Shown here piece by piece: positions 1 to 7,444 of a stretch of DNA of 11,635 nt (positions are counted from its first letter, which is position 1; the number at the start of each line of letters is the position of its first letter). This DNA is from Pseudomonadota bacterium. GTDB lineage: Bacteria > Pseudomonadota > Gammaproteobacteria > Steroidobacterales > Steroidobacteraceae. The DNA is taken from positions 1 through 11,635 of the forward strand of contig JAEZCN010000014.1 of assembly GCA_023433515.1 (NCBI GenBank). Reading direction: 5' to 3'. A program made the translations under genes and the position numbers. The notes beneath the pieces were generated by a model. That model saw only the letters and a list, made by a program, of their open reading frames with translations, was not told the origin of the DNA and did no database searches.

Positions 1-58
1 AGCAGGTTCGCAGCTCATCACGGCGCGCAGCACATATCATGCTGCATCACGACGCCGG

Positions 59-238
59 ATATATGTCCGAGCACCGCTTCCGTTCACCCATCAACGCTTG
101 ACGGTGAGGAGGCGTCCATATATGTCCTCGCGAGAAGCAGTCACGCGTCTTGCGTGCGTCTGTCATGCGGCACCTCCTGTGCCCTCTTCTTGCCGCTACA
201 TACTCGAGTGGCCACAGGCCTGCTCCATAAAATATGTC
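59..238. repeat. Three ATATGTC repeats in an AT-richer leader
   Basis: The 10-base word ATATATGTCC occurs at 59-68 and again at 118-127, exactly 59 bases apart. Its core ATATGTC occurs a third time at 232-238, and a one-mismatch copy lies on the other strand at 31-37 (CACATAT). In DNA this GC-rich such AT-rich words should be rare, so the cluster is suggestive of regulator binding or promoter elements upstream of the monooxygenase gene. No known regulator motif is recognised, and chance or an old duplication is possible. Confidence 0.35.
98..126 (+). promoter_or_regulatory. Weak sigma-70-like promoter candidate
   Basis: TTGACG at 98-103 matches five of six bases of the -35 consensus. A 17-base spacer then leads to TATGTC at 121-126, which matches only the first three bases of the -10 consensus. 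It overlaps the second ATATATGTCC repeat and would transcribe towards the monooxygenase gene. The same stretch can instead be read as a ribosome binding site (AGGAGG, 107-112) for an ATG at 122, so the two readings compete. Confidence 0.25.
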
Positions 239-496
239 AAAAGAATGGCAAAACGGCAGGTCAACGATCCCTACCGAGCCTGCGACGCAGGGTCTGATCG
301 CGGCAGAGTCGGTGCTTTGGAAGTACTATTCGCACCTTCTCGACATTGGACCCGCTTCATGACTTATACCGCCGAGCCTGCCTGGGGCAGCACCGTCGAC
401 GTCGACTTCAGCTTCGATGGTCTCGCCACGCACGAAACCACGAATGACAACAAGCAGAGCGGCAGGAACGGCGGCAAACGTCGTGGGGCTGAATGA
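122..496 (+). CDS. Doubtful small ORF, 124 aa, no recognised family
   Basis: An open frame of 124 codons starts at an ATG nine bases after a perfect AGGAGG. It ends in a TGA that overlaps the ATG of the next gene (ATGA), the arrangement expected of a translationally coupled leader gene. Against it: the protein has no recognisable domain, is rich in Arg and scattered Cys in its first half, and ends in a low-complexity Asn/Gly/Lys/Arg tail. Its third codon positions are clearly less GC-biased than in neighbouring genes, and I see no signal peptide or membrane helix. It may be a chance frame in a leader region, a decayed gene, or a lineage-specific small protein. Without homologues I cannot choose. 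The rest of positions 1-492 contains only the repeats and the weak promoter candidate listed separately. Confidence 0.25.
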   Translation: MSSREAVTRLACVCHAAPPVPSSCRYILEWPQACSIKYVKRMAKRQVNDPYRACDAGSDRGRVGALEVLFAPSRHWTRFMTYTAEPAWGSTVDVDFSFDGLATHETTNDNKQSGRNGGKRRGAE

Positions 497-1806
497 GCAA
501 CCGTCCAGTTCTGATCGCGGGCGCCGGGATCGGCGGTCTCAGTGCTGCGCTCACGCTGCACCAGATCGGCGTGCCGTGCCACATATTTGAAAGTGTCGCC
601 GAGATCAAAGCGCTGGGAGTCGGCATCAACCTGCAACCGAATGCCGTGCGCGAGCTCTACGAGTTGGGCCTTGGCCAGGAAGCGCTCGCGACAATCGGTA
701 TCGAGACTCAGGAATGGGCACTGGTCGGACTCAACGGCCACGATGTTTACACCGAGCCGCGCGGTTTGCGTGCCGGCTACAACTGGCCGCAGTACTCCGT
801 GCATCGCGGCAAACTCCAGATGCTGCTGTATCGCACGGTGCTGGAACGGCTCGGACCGCAGGTGATCAGCACTGGCGTGAGAGTCACCGGTTATCGCAAT
901 CATACTGACGGCAGAGGCGTCAGCGCCGTGTTGCAGAACCGCGCAGGTGCGCGTTCGGAAGTGGCAGGAAGCTTACTTGTCGCCGCCGACGGCCTACATT
1001 CGGCTGTACGCCAGCAAATGCATCCTGCGCAGCCGCCGATTCAATGGGGCGGCGCGATCATGTGGCGCGGTGTCAGCCGGGGTAAACCGATTCGTACCGG
1101 CGCCTCGTTCGTGGGGCTGGGCACGCATCGTCATCGCGTGGTGTTCTACCCGATTTCGGCACCGGATCCGAACACTGGACTCGCCGATATCAACTGGATC
1201 GCGGAAATCACCGTCGACAATAAAGACGGCTGGCCAGAAGGCGACTGGAACAAGCGCGTGAAGCACGAGGATTTCATCCATCACTTCACGCAGTGGAACT
1301 ACGACTGGATCGACATTCCCGCGATGATTCGCGGCGCGCGCGAAGTGTTCGAGTATCCGATGGTCGATCGTGAACCCGTGAACACCTGGCGCGATGGCAA
1401 TGTCGTGCTGCTCGGCGACGCCGCGCACGTGATGTATCCGACCGGATCCAACGGCGCGAGCCAGGCGATCGTCGACGCACGCGTGCTCGGCGCCGCGCTG
1501 CTCGAGCATGGTGTCGATGCCGAGGCACTCGCGGCTTACGACGAGAAGCTGTGCCCGGAAATATCGCCGTTGATCATCCGCAATCGCGGCGCGGGTCCTT
1601 TCGGCCTGCTCAATCTGCTCGACGATCGTTGCGGCGGCGTGTTCGACAACATCGACGACGTCATCCCGAAAGCTGAGCGCGACGAGTTCATGCACCGCTA
1701 CAAGGTGGCCGCAGGCTTCGCGGCGGAGAAGCTCAATAATGCTGCGTCGCTCATCCTCGCCGGCGCGCAAGTACGCCGACCTGTCCCGAGCGAAGTGGCA
1801 TGCTGA
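493..1806 (+). CDS. FAD-dependent monooxygenase, PhzS-like
   Basis: This is a 437-residue class A flavoprotein monooxygenase of the kind that hydroxylates aromatic or heteroaromatic rings using NAD(P)H and O2. Visible motifs are the N-terminal Rossmann GxGxxG (G10, G12, G15) followed by an acidic residue at E33 for the FAD ribose; the DG motif at residues 166-167 (VAADGLHS); and the GD motif near 308-316 (GDAAHVMYP), which binds FAD and is followed by GSNGASQAI. The sequence after the GD motif and the C-terminal segment resemble phenazine monooxygenase PhzS and unnamed 'flavin-dependent oxidoreductases' more than salicylate hydroxylase; this is from memory of the families. The length is about 30 residues more than PhzS. 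No phenazine genes are visible nearby, so the substrate is unknown. It is cytosolic: no signal peptide. The ATG at 493 sits just after GGGG (485-488). Its stop overlaps the start of the Dabb gene by 7 bases, so the two are probably co-translated. Confidence 0.85.
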   Translation: MSNRPVLIAGAGIGGLSAALTLHQIGVPCHIFESVAEIKALGVGINLQPNAVRELYELGLGQEALATIGIETQEWALVGLNGHDVYTEPRGLRAGYNWPQYSVHRGKLQMLLYRTVLERLGPQVISTGVRVTGYRNHTDGRGVSAVLQNRAGARSEVAGSLLVAADGLHSAVRQQMHPAQPPIQWGGAIMWRGVSRGKPIRTGASFVGLGTHRHRVVFYPISAPDPNTGLADINWIAEITVDNKDGWPEGDWNKRVKHEDFIHHFTQWNYDWIDIPAMIRGAREVFEYPMVDREPVNTWRDGNVVLLGDAAHVMYPTGSNGASQAIVDARVLGAALLEHGVDAEALAAYDEKLCPEISPLIIRNRGAGPFGLLNLLDDRCGGVFDNIDDVIPKAERDEFMHRYKVAAGFAAEKLNNAASLILAGAQVRRPVPSEVAC

Positions 1807-2093
1807 GACACTTCGTATTCATCAAGTACAGGCAGGGCACGAGCGATGCGCATATCGACGAGTTCTTGCGGATGACGCGCGCGCTGCCGGCGAGTATTCC
1901 CACGCTGCGCGATCTCGAAGTCGGCCGCGACGTGCTGCACGGTGCACGCAGTTGGGACGTGCTTCTCGCGATGCGTTTCAATTCGCTCGAAGAACTGCGC
2001 GAATACCAGGTTCACCCGGCGCATCAGGCCTTGATGGCCTTCAACAATCCGCAAGTGGCCGACGTGGGCTCGGTGGATTTTCCAGAGAACTAG
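1800..2093 (+). CDS. Dabb (stress-responsive A/B barrel) domain protein
   Basis: This 97-residue protein has the ferredoxin-like alpha/beta-barrel pattern of the Dabb family. It begins with a hydrophobic strand (LRHFVFIKY), followed by a helix, a second strand (LRDLEVGRDV), a third (WDVLLAMRF), and the typical 'L..Y..HPAHQ' segment near residues 67-76. Dabb proteins are small dimers. Some are stress-induced and some are cyclases or accessory proteins in polyketide and aromatic pathways. The start ATG lies inside the end of the monooxygenase gene, a 7-base overlap, so the pair is likely coupled, and it may handle or shape the monooxygenase product (inference). It is full length for the family. 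The stop lies 13 bases from the end of the converging parC, leaving no room for a separate terminator, and none is visible. Confidence 0.85.
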   Translation: MLRHFVFIKYRQGTSDAHIDEFLRMTRALPASIPTLRDLEVGRDVLHGARSWDVLLAMRFNSLEELREYQVHPAHQALMAFNNPQVADVGSVDFPEN

Positions 2094-2106
2094 GAATACC
2101 GTGCGA

Positions 2107-4344
2107 TCATTCGGTTTCCAGTGAATCGACCGTGCGCCAGCCGCGCGGCAGAACCGTGCCTCGCTGGGCGCGCGAGCCGCGGTAATCCTTGAGCTCCGGC
2201 CATGGGATCGTCATCTTGCGATCGCCGGAACGCACGATGAGCGCCTTGTCCTTGCCGATGACGGTCATGCCGGTGAGGTAGTCCTCGCGGCTGGCGAACT
2301 TCTTCGACGGGACGTCGAACAGCTTGTTGCCCTTGCCGCGCGGCAGCTCGGGCACATCCTTGACCGGGAATACGAGTAGTTTGCCGTCCCTGGACGACAC
2401 CGCGACCAGCGCGTCGTCGCCCGGCACCGGCGCGGGCGGCAGCACGAGCGCGCCCTCCGGCAGGTTCAGCAGGCCCTTGCCCGCCTTCTTCGAAGCCCAG
2501 GTCTCTTTGAGGCGCACCGTGAAGCCGTAACCCGCGTCGCTCGCGACCAGCCACAGGTCCTCGGGCTCGCCGATCATCACACCGCGCCACTTGGCGCCAT
2601 CCGGCGGATCCACGCGCGAGGACAGCGGTTCGCCGAGTCCGCGCGCCGACGGCAGTGAATGCGCGACCAGGCTGTAGGCACGCCCCGTGGAATCCAGGAA
2701 CACCGCCTGCTGCACGCTGCGGCCCCTGGCCGAGTGCTGGTACTCATCGCCGGATTTGTACTGCAGCGTTCGCGGGTCGATCTCGTGGCCTTTCGCCGAA
2801 CGCACGAAGCCACCCTTCGACAGGACAATCGTCGCCGGCTCGTTCGCCACGAGCTGCGATTCGTCTATGGCCTGCGCAGCCTCGCGCTCGACGATCTTCG
2901 TGCGGCGGTTGTCACCATACTTCTCCGCGTCCGCCTCGATCTCGCTCGCAATGAGCTTCTTGAGCTTCGCCTTGGACTTGAGGATTCCCTCGATCTCTTC
3001 TTTCTCCTCGGCGAGCTTTTTCTGCTCGTCGCGGATCTTCATCTCCTCGAGTTTGGCCAGGTGGCGCAGCTTCGTTTCCAGGATCGCCTCGGCCTGGATG
3101 TCCGTGAGCTTGAAGCGCTTCATCAGCACGGGCTTCGGCTCGTCCTCGCGACGGATGATGCGGATCACCTCGTCGAGATTGAGGTACGCGGCCAGCAGGC
3201 CGTCGAGGATGTGCAGACGCTTGTCGACCTTGTCGAGGCGGAACTGCAGCCGGCGCGTCACGGTCCGGGTGCGGAACGTCAGCCACTCGTTCAGCAGGTC
3301 GCGAAGGCCCATCACCTTGGGCCTGCCCTCGAGAGTGATCACGTTGAGGTTCACGCGATAGTTGCGCTCGAGATCCGTCGTCGCGAACAGGTGAGCCATG
3401 AGCTGCGCGACGTCGACGCGCTTCTTCGGCTCGATGACGATGCGGATGCGCTCCTCGTGATCCGACTCGTCGCGGATGTCCTCGACCATCGGCAGCTTCT
3501 TGTCGCGCATCTGGGCGGCGATCTGCTCGATGACCTTGTTGCCCGAGACCTGGTACGGCAGCTCGCTGATGACGATGTTGTCGTCTTCTTCCTTGTATAC
3601 CGCGCGCGCCTTGTAGCTGCCGTTGCCGGTGTTGTAGATGTCGAGCAGCTCGGAGCGCGGCGTGATGATTTCGCCGCCCGTGGGCAGATCCGGGCCCTTG
3701 ACGTACTTCATGAGCGTGCGCGTCATCGCGTCCGGCTCGTCGATCAGGTGGATGCAGGCCTGCGCGACTTCACGCAGGTTGTGAGGCGGGATGTCCGTCG
3801 ACATGCCGACCGCGATGCCCTGCGTGCCGTTGAGCAATACGTTCGGCAGCCGTGCCGGCAGGAATGCGGGCTCTTCCAGCGTGCCGTCGAAATTCGGTTG
3901 CCAGTCGACGGTGCCGTCCGACAGCTCGGACAGCAGCACCTCCGCGTAACGCGTGAGCTTCGACTCCGTGTAACGCATCGCCGCGAAGGACTTTGGATCG
4001 TCGGGCGAGCCCCAATTGCCCTGCCCGTCGACAATCGGATAGCGGTACGAGAAATCCTGCGCCATGAGCACCATGGCTTCATAGCAGGCGGAATCGCCGT
4101 GCGGATGGAACTTGCCGATGACGTCGCCGACCGTGCGCGCGGATTTCTTGTGCTTCTGCCCGGCGGAAAGACCGAGCTCGCTCATCGCATAGATGATGCG
4201 GCGCTGCACGGGCTTCAGCCCGTCGGACAGCGACGGCAACGCGCGATCGAGGATCACGTACATCGAATAGTCGAGGTACGCCTTCTCGGTGAAGGTGCGC
4301 AGAGGTTGCTTCTCCACGCCTTCGAAGTTCATTTCATCTTGCAT
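2107..4344 (-). CDS. parC: DNA topoisomerase IV subunit A
   Basis: This 745-residue protein is the DNA-cleaving subunit of topoisomerase IV, which with ParE unlinks daughter chromosomes. The N-terminal winged-helix domain contains the catalytic tyrosine at Y125 (AAMRYTES) and a GKFHPHGDSACYEAM segment. The quinolone-resistance positions corresponding to E. coli S80 and E84 are S85 and E89, the susceptible residues. A charged coiled-coil region lies around 430-475. The C-terminal beta-pinwheel covers about residue 500 to the end and carries a degenerate GyrA-box-like segment, as expected for ParC rather than GyrA. E. coli ParC is 752 residues, so this is full length. The ATG at 4344 follows GGGA seven bases upstream; an in-frame ATG four codons later (4332) would bring numbering close to E. 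coli. It lies 40 bases downstream of parE on the same strand and is almost surely co-transcribed. Confidence 0.97.
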   Translation of the reverse strand: MQDEMNFEGVEKQPLRTFTEKAYLDYSMYVILDRALPSLSDGLKPVQRRIIYAMSELGLSAGQKHKKSARTVGDVIGKFHPHGDSACYEAMVLMAQDFSYRYPIVDGQGNWGSPDDPKSFAAMRYTESKLTRYAEVLLSELSDGTVDWQPNFDGTLEEPAFLPARLPNVLLNGTQGIAVGMSTDIPPHNLREVAQACIHLIDEPDAMTRTLMKYVKGPDLPTGGEIITPRSELLDIYNTGNGSYKARAVYKEEDDNIVISELPYQVSGNKVIEQIAAQMRDKKLPMVEDIRDESDHEERIRIVIEPKKRVDVAQLMAHLFATTDLERNYRVNLNVITLEGRPKVMGLRDLLNEWLTFRTRTVTRRLQFRLDKVDKRLHILDGLLAAYLNLDEVIRIIRREDEPKPVLMKRFKLTDIQAEAILETKLRHLAKLEEMKIRDEQKKLAEEKEEIEGILKSKAKLKKLIASEIEADAEKYGDNRRTKIVEREAAQAIDESQLVANEPATIVLSKGGFVRSAKGHEIDPRTLQYKSGDEYQHSARGRSVQQAVFLDSTGRAYSLVAHSLPSARGLGEPLSSRVDPPDGAKWRGVMIGEPEDLWLVASDAGYGFTVRLKETWASKKAGKGLLNLPEGALVLPPAPVPGDDALVAVSSRDGKLLVFPVKDVPELPRGKGNKLFDVPSKKFASREDYLTGMTVIGKDKALIVRSGDRKMTIPWPELKDYRGSRAQRGTVLPRGWRTVDSLETE

Positions 4345-4384
4345 GTGTTATCCCAAATCTTTCGGCGAATCATTCGGACGACGA

Positions 4385-6277
4385 TCAGGGAACGACTTCG
4401 GCCAGATTGCCTTTTTCTTCCAGCCAGTCGCGGCGATCGGAAGCGCGTTTCTTGGCCAGCAGCATGTCCATGAGCTGGTCGCTGTCGTCTTTCGCGGAAA
4501 TGGTCAATTGCACCAGCCGACGCGTGCGCGGATCCATGGTGGTCTCGCGCAACTGGGACGGGTTCATTTCGCCGAGACCCTTGAATCGAGTGACCGAGGG
4601 TTTCGCCTTCGTCTTGCCCTCGCTCTCTATCTTCTTGAGCAGCGAGTCGCGCTCGGCTTCGTCCAGCGCGTAGTACACGTTCTTGCCGGCATCGATGCGG
4701 AACAGCGGCGGCATCGCCACGTACACGTGGCCATTCGCGACCAGCGGCCGGAAGTGGCGCAGGAACAGCGCGCACAACAGCGTCGCGATGTGCAATCCGT
4801 CCGAGTCGGCGTCCGCGAGGATGCAGATCTTGTGATAACGCAGGCTGGAAAGATCGCTGGTCCCCGGGTCGATGCCCATGGCCACCGAGATGTCGTGCAC
4901 TTCCTGCGATGAGGCGATCTCGCCCACCGACACTTCCCAGGTATTCAGGATCTTGCCGCGCAGCGGCATGATGGCCTGTGTTTCGCGATCGCGCGCCTGC
5001 TTGGCGGAACCGCCGGCCGAGTCGCCTTCGACCAGGAACAGTTCGGAGTGCTTCGGATCGTTGTTGGTGCAGTCGGCGAGTTTTCCCGGCAGCGCCGGAC
5101 CCGCGGTCACGCGCTTTCGTTTGACCTGCGAGGCGGCCTTGGTACGCTCCTGGGCATTCTCGATGGCGAACTGCGCGATGCGCTCGCCGGCATCGGGATG
5201 CTGGTTGAGCCACAGCGACAGCGAGTCGTGCACGAAACCTTCGACCAGCGCGGCGGCATCGCGGGTCGCGAGACGCTCCTTCATCTGGCCGGCGAACTGT
5301 GGCTCCTGGATCTTGATCGACAGGACGAAACACGTCTTGTCGAAGATGTCCTCGGCGGTGAGCTTCAAGCCGCGCGGGACGAGATTGCGGAACTCGCAGA
5401 ACTCGCGCACCGCGCCCGCGACACCGGCGCGCAGCCCGTTGACGTGCGTGCCACCTTCCGCGGTCGGAATGAGATTGACGTAGCTTTCGCCGAGCGCGCG
5501 TTCCGCGTTGGGCGTCCACACCAGCGCGTATTCGACGGCGTTGATCTTCTCGTTGTCGTTCTTCGCGAAGATCGGCTCGGCCGGCAGCGCGTCTTCCTTG
5601 CCGATCTCGTCCTTCAGATACGCGGCGAGATCGCCGGTGAAGAACCACTCGTCTTTCTCCTTCGTCGCCTCGTTCTCGAAGGTGAGCTTGAGACCCGGGC
5701 ACAACACGGCCTTGGCCTTGAGGTTGTGCTTGAGCTGCGGAACCGAGAACTTGTCGCTGTCGAAGAACTTCGGATCGGGCCAGAACCGCACCGTCGTACC
5801 GGTGTTGCGCTGCCCGACCGTGCCGACCACTTCCAGCTTCGAGGAGACCTTTCCGTCCTTGAAGCTGATGTTGTATTCCTTGCCGCCGCGCTTGATCCAG
5901 CACTCGAGTTGCTTCGAGAGCGCGTTCACGACGGAAACGCCGACGCCGTGCAGTCCGCCGGACACTTCGTAATTCTTGTCGCTGAACTTTCCGCCCGCGT
6001 GCAGGCGGGTGAGGATCAGCTCGACGCCCGAGACCTTCTCTTTCGGATGGATGTCGACGGGCATGCCACGGCCATCGTCCGCCACGGACAGGGAATTGTC
6101 CTTGTGCAGCGTGATGTTGATTTCCTTCGCATGTCCGGCCAGAGCTTCGTCGACGGAGTTGTCGACGACTTCATGCGCGAGATGGTTTGGCCGGGAGGTG
6201 TCGGTGTACATGCCCGGGCGGCGACGCACGGGCTCGAGACCGGAGAGGACTTCGATATCGGATGCGGTGTAAGACAT
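4385..6277 (-). CDS. parE: DNA topoisomerase IV subunit B
   Basis: This is the ATPase subunit of topoisomerase IV, partner of ParC. With the start chosen here it is 630 residues, the same as E. coli ParE. In order: a GHKL ATP-binding domain with VVDNSVDEALAG (about 37-48), DDGRGMP (67-73) and the ATP-lid glycine motif GGLHGVG (107-113); a transducer domain; and a TOPRIM domain with EGDSAGG (from E417) and the metal-binding DADSDG (489-494). The C-terminus (MDMLLAKKRASDRRDWLEEKG) matches ParE rather than GyrB. It lacks the roughly 170-residue insert of gammaproteobacterial GyrB, another point for ParE. The frame opens 13 codons earlier at 6316, but MSYTASDIEVLSGLEPVRRR is the conserved N-terminus and the ATG at 6277 has GGAAGAG just upstream. 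It is followed by parC; the anti-sigma gene lies 102 bases upstream on the same strand. Confidence 0.97.
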   Translation of the reverse strand: MSYTASDIEVLSGLEPVRRRPGMYTDTSRPNHLAHEVVDNSVDEALAGHAKEINITLHKDNSLSVADDGRGMPVDIHPKEKVSGVELILTRLHAGGKFSDKNYEVSGGLHGVGVSVVNALSKQLECWIKRGGKEYNISFKDGKVSSKLEVVGTVGQRNTGTTVRFWPDPKFFDSDKFSVPQLKHNLKAKAVLCPGLKLTFENEATKEKDEWFFTGDLAAYLKDEIGKEDALPAEPIFAKNDNEKINAVEYALVWTPNAERALGESYVNLIPTAEGGTHVNGLRAGVAGAVREFCEFRNLVPRGLKLTAEDIFDKTCFVLSIKIQEPQFAGQMKERLATRDAAALVEGFVHDSLSLWLNQHPDAGERIAQFAIENAQERTKAASQVKRKRVTAGPALPGKLADCTNNDPKHSELFLVEGDSAGGSAKQARDRETQAIMPLRGKILNTWEVSVGEIASSQEVHDISVAMGIDPGTSDLSSLRYHKICILADADSDGLHIATLLCALFLRHFRPLVANGHVYVAMPPLFRIDAGKNVYYALDEAERDSLLKKIESEGKTKAKPSVTRFKGLGEMNPSQLRETTMDPRTRRLVQLTISAKDDSDQLMDMLLAKKRASDRRDWLEEKGNLAEVVP

Positions 6278-6350
6278 TCTCTTCCGCGGCAGAAAAAACT
6301 TGCACGCGGACTCCATGCCGCGCGGCGCGGAGTGTAACAGCGATTGCCGG

Positions 6351-6372
6351 CGCCGGGAGAGCGTGCCCGGCG
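6351..6372. promoter_or_regulatory. GC-rich inverted repeat upstream of parE
   Basis: CGCCGGG (6351-6357) and CCCGGCG (6366-6372) form a perfect 7-bp stem with an 8-base loop, between the anti-sigma stop (6380) and the parE start (6277). Read on the - strand it follows the anti-sigma gene like a terminator, but no T-run follows, so it is not a classical intrinsic terminator. It may attenuate read-through into parE or have no role. The 102-base gap also contains the unconvincing -10-like string TTACAC on the - strand. Confidence 0.3.
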
Positions 6373-6379
6373 TGCGACA

Positions 6380-6787
6380 TCAGAGAAATTCGGCGCGCAG
6401 TCGGCGCCAGATGCCGGTGAACTTCAGTCCGAAGAGTAGTGCAATTCCCGCGATCGGCCAGCCGAGCGAAAGGATCGCGCGCTCCACCAATCCCGGCGCA
6501 ATTTGGGGCAGCTCGACAGGCATCGCCAAACCGGTTTCGACGCCGGTGAGCGCTTCTCCACCGACGAACACGACCAGCGCGATCGCAACCAGCACGCCGA
6601 TCGCGTTGCTCGCGACGAGCCAGCGTGGCATGCGGCGCGGCACGGGCACGACCTTCGGCGCCGCGGATTTTTCGATGCGCGCCCAGACCGCGGCGTCGAA
6701 ACGACCGTCGAGTTTCGGTGCGCGCACCTGGTTGCCCAGCGAGCGTTCCAGACGGGCTTCTATCTCGTCACTCTTGTTCACGTTCAT
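6380..6787 (-). CDS. Two-helix membrane protein, probable anti-sigma factor
   Basis: This is a 135-residue protein of no firmly recognised family. The N-terminal part (1-52) is soluble and charged, with a FDAAVWARIEK segment at 30-40 resembling the short helical motif in anti-sigma-like partners of ECF sigma genes. A first membrane helix spans about 56-75 and a second about 105-124, and the protein ends in the basic GIWRRLRAEFL. No zinc-binding HxxxCxxC motif is present, indeed no cysteine at all, so it is not a ZAS-type anti-sigma factor. The ATG overlaps the stop of the ECF sigma gene by four bases (ATGA), which strongly suggests stoichiometric co-production and is the usual layout of sigma/anti-sigma pairs. 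The role as membrane tether and inhibitor of the sigma factor is inferred from position and topology, not from sequence similarity. Confidence 0.65.
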   Translation of the reverse strand: MNVNKSDEIEARLERSLGNQVRAPKLDGRFDAAVWARIEKSAAPKVVPVPRRMPRWLVASNAIGVLVAIALVVFVGGEALTGVETGLAMPVELPQIAPGLVERAILSLGWPIAGIALLFGLKFTGIWRRLRAEFL

Positions 6788-7371
6788 GATCCGGACTCCT
6801 CGAGCTCGCCCGCGAGGGCGGCGAGACGTTTGCGTCCCCGGTGCAGCAGCGCCTTCACTGTACCGGTGGGCATGGACAGAAGCTCGCCGACTTCTTCACA
6901 GCTGCGATCTTCCAGGTAAAAAAGGACCACGACGCGGCGGTACGGTTCCGGCAGGCGCTCCAGCAGCTTCGCCACATCGTACTCGGCCGCGGCCTGCCCC
7001 GCGGTTTCGGCGCCGGCCTGGGCCGTGCCGAACACCATGGGGTCGCCATCGTCGTCGGCGACCTCGGCGAAATCCTCGAGCGGCACGAGGCGCCGTTCGC
7101 GCTGGACCGCGGTAAGGCAGGTATTACGAGCGATGGTGTAGAGCCAGGTGGACAGCGCCGCGCGGCCATCGAAGCTGGGGAGCGCCTGCCACACCTTGAC
7201 GAATACGGTCTGTGACATGTCCTCGGCCAGGGCCGCATCGCGCAGGATGGAGAACGCCAGGTGCATGACCTTCTGGCGGTATCGGGCCATGAGGCCCTCG
7301 AGAACCTTGTGCTTATTCCCTGCCTTCAGCGCGGCAAGCAGGTCCGCATCCCGCTCCATGGCAGCGGACAT
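6784..7371 (-). CDS. ECF RNA polymerase sigma factor
   Basis: This is a 195-residue group 4 sigma-70 factor with both DNA-binding domains. Sigma region 2 lies at about 22-93, including the region 2.2 core AEDMSQTVFVKVWQ and the region 2.3-2.4 stretch LSTWLYTIARNTCLTAVQRERR. An acidic, Ala-rich linker follows (about 100-130). Region 4 lies at about 135-185, with LPEPYRRVVVLFYLEDRSCEEVGELL and the helix-turn-helix MPTGTVKALLHRGRKRL. It would recruit RNA polymerase to stress or envelope-response promoters; the signal is unknown. Start choice is uncertain. The frame opens at a TTG (7434), then ATG at 7398, ATG at 7371 and ATG at 7359. I chose 7371 because AGGCG lies six bases upstream and region 2 still has its full N-terminus; 7398 has no clear ribosome binding site. 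The downstream membrane protein overlaps it by four bases. Autoregulation from the divergent region is likely but not shown. Confidence 0.9.
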   Translation of the reverse strand: MSAAMERDADLLAALKAGNKHKVLEGLMARYRQKVMHLAFSILRDAALAEDMSQTVFVKVWQALPSFDGRAALSTWLYTIARNTCLTAVQRERRLVPLEDFAEVADDDGDPMVFGTAQAGAETAGQAAAEYDVAKLLERLPEPYRRVVVLFYLEDRSCEEVGELLSMPTGTVKALLHRGRKRLAALAGELEESGS

Positions 7372-7420
7372 AACAGGCGCCTGCACGCCGGATTTCATGT
7401 TTGTGGCAGCCAGCACATGG

Positions 7421-7426
7421 ATGATA
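7421..7426 (-). promoter_or_regulatory. Candidate -10 box for the sigma gene
   Basis: TATCAT on the - strand matches five of six bases of the sigma-70 -10 consensus and sits about 25 bases before the ATG at 7398. The sequence 16-18 bases upstream has no good -35 but falls in the 9-bp inverted repeat at 7445-7467. If this -10 is used, the TTG start at 7434 is excluded and the inverted repeat would be an operator over the -35 region. Weak evidence. Confidence 0.25.
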
Positions 7427-7444
7427 CTGGCCAAGGGTACAGCG

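Noticed and set aside
395..406. Perfect palindrome GTCGACGTCGAC
   Set aside because: It is a tandem of a 6-base palindrome that is common by chance in GC-rich DNA, with nothing around it to suggest a site.
364..903. 179-codon frame on - across the monooxygenase start
   Set aside because: It overlaps the Rossmann domain of the monooxygenase, and its product has no recognisable features.
2040..2125. Bidirectional terminator between the Dabb gene and parC
   Set aside because: Only 13 bases separate the stops, and I found no stem longer than four bases with a T-run.
2659..4473. 604-codon open frame on + opposite parC
   Set aside because: It is an antisense shadow produced by GC-rich codon bias; the opposite strand encodes a full, conserved ParC, and the translated product is a low-diversity Arg/Leu/Val-rich sequence without domains.
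4329..5903. 524-codon frame on - overlapping parE in another frame
   Set aside because: Rich in Arg, Gly and Ala with no motif; it shares the strand with ParE, which has every expected motif in the other frame.
6278..6316. 13-residue N-terminal extension of ParE
   Set aside because: The conserved ParE N-terminus begins at the ATG at 6277, which has its own ribosome binding site.
5048..6337. 429-codon open frame on + opposite parE
   Set aside because: Same cause: ParE is conserved along its whole length on the other strand and this product shows no family features.
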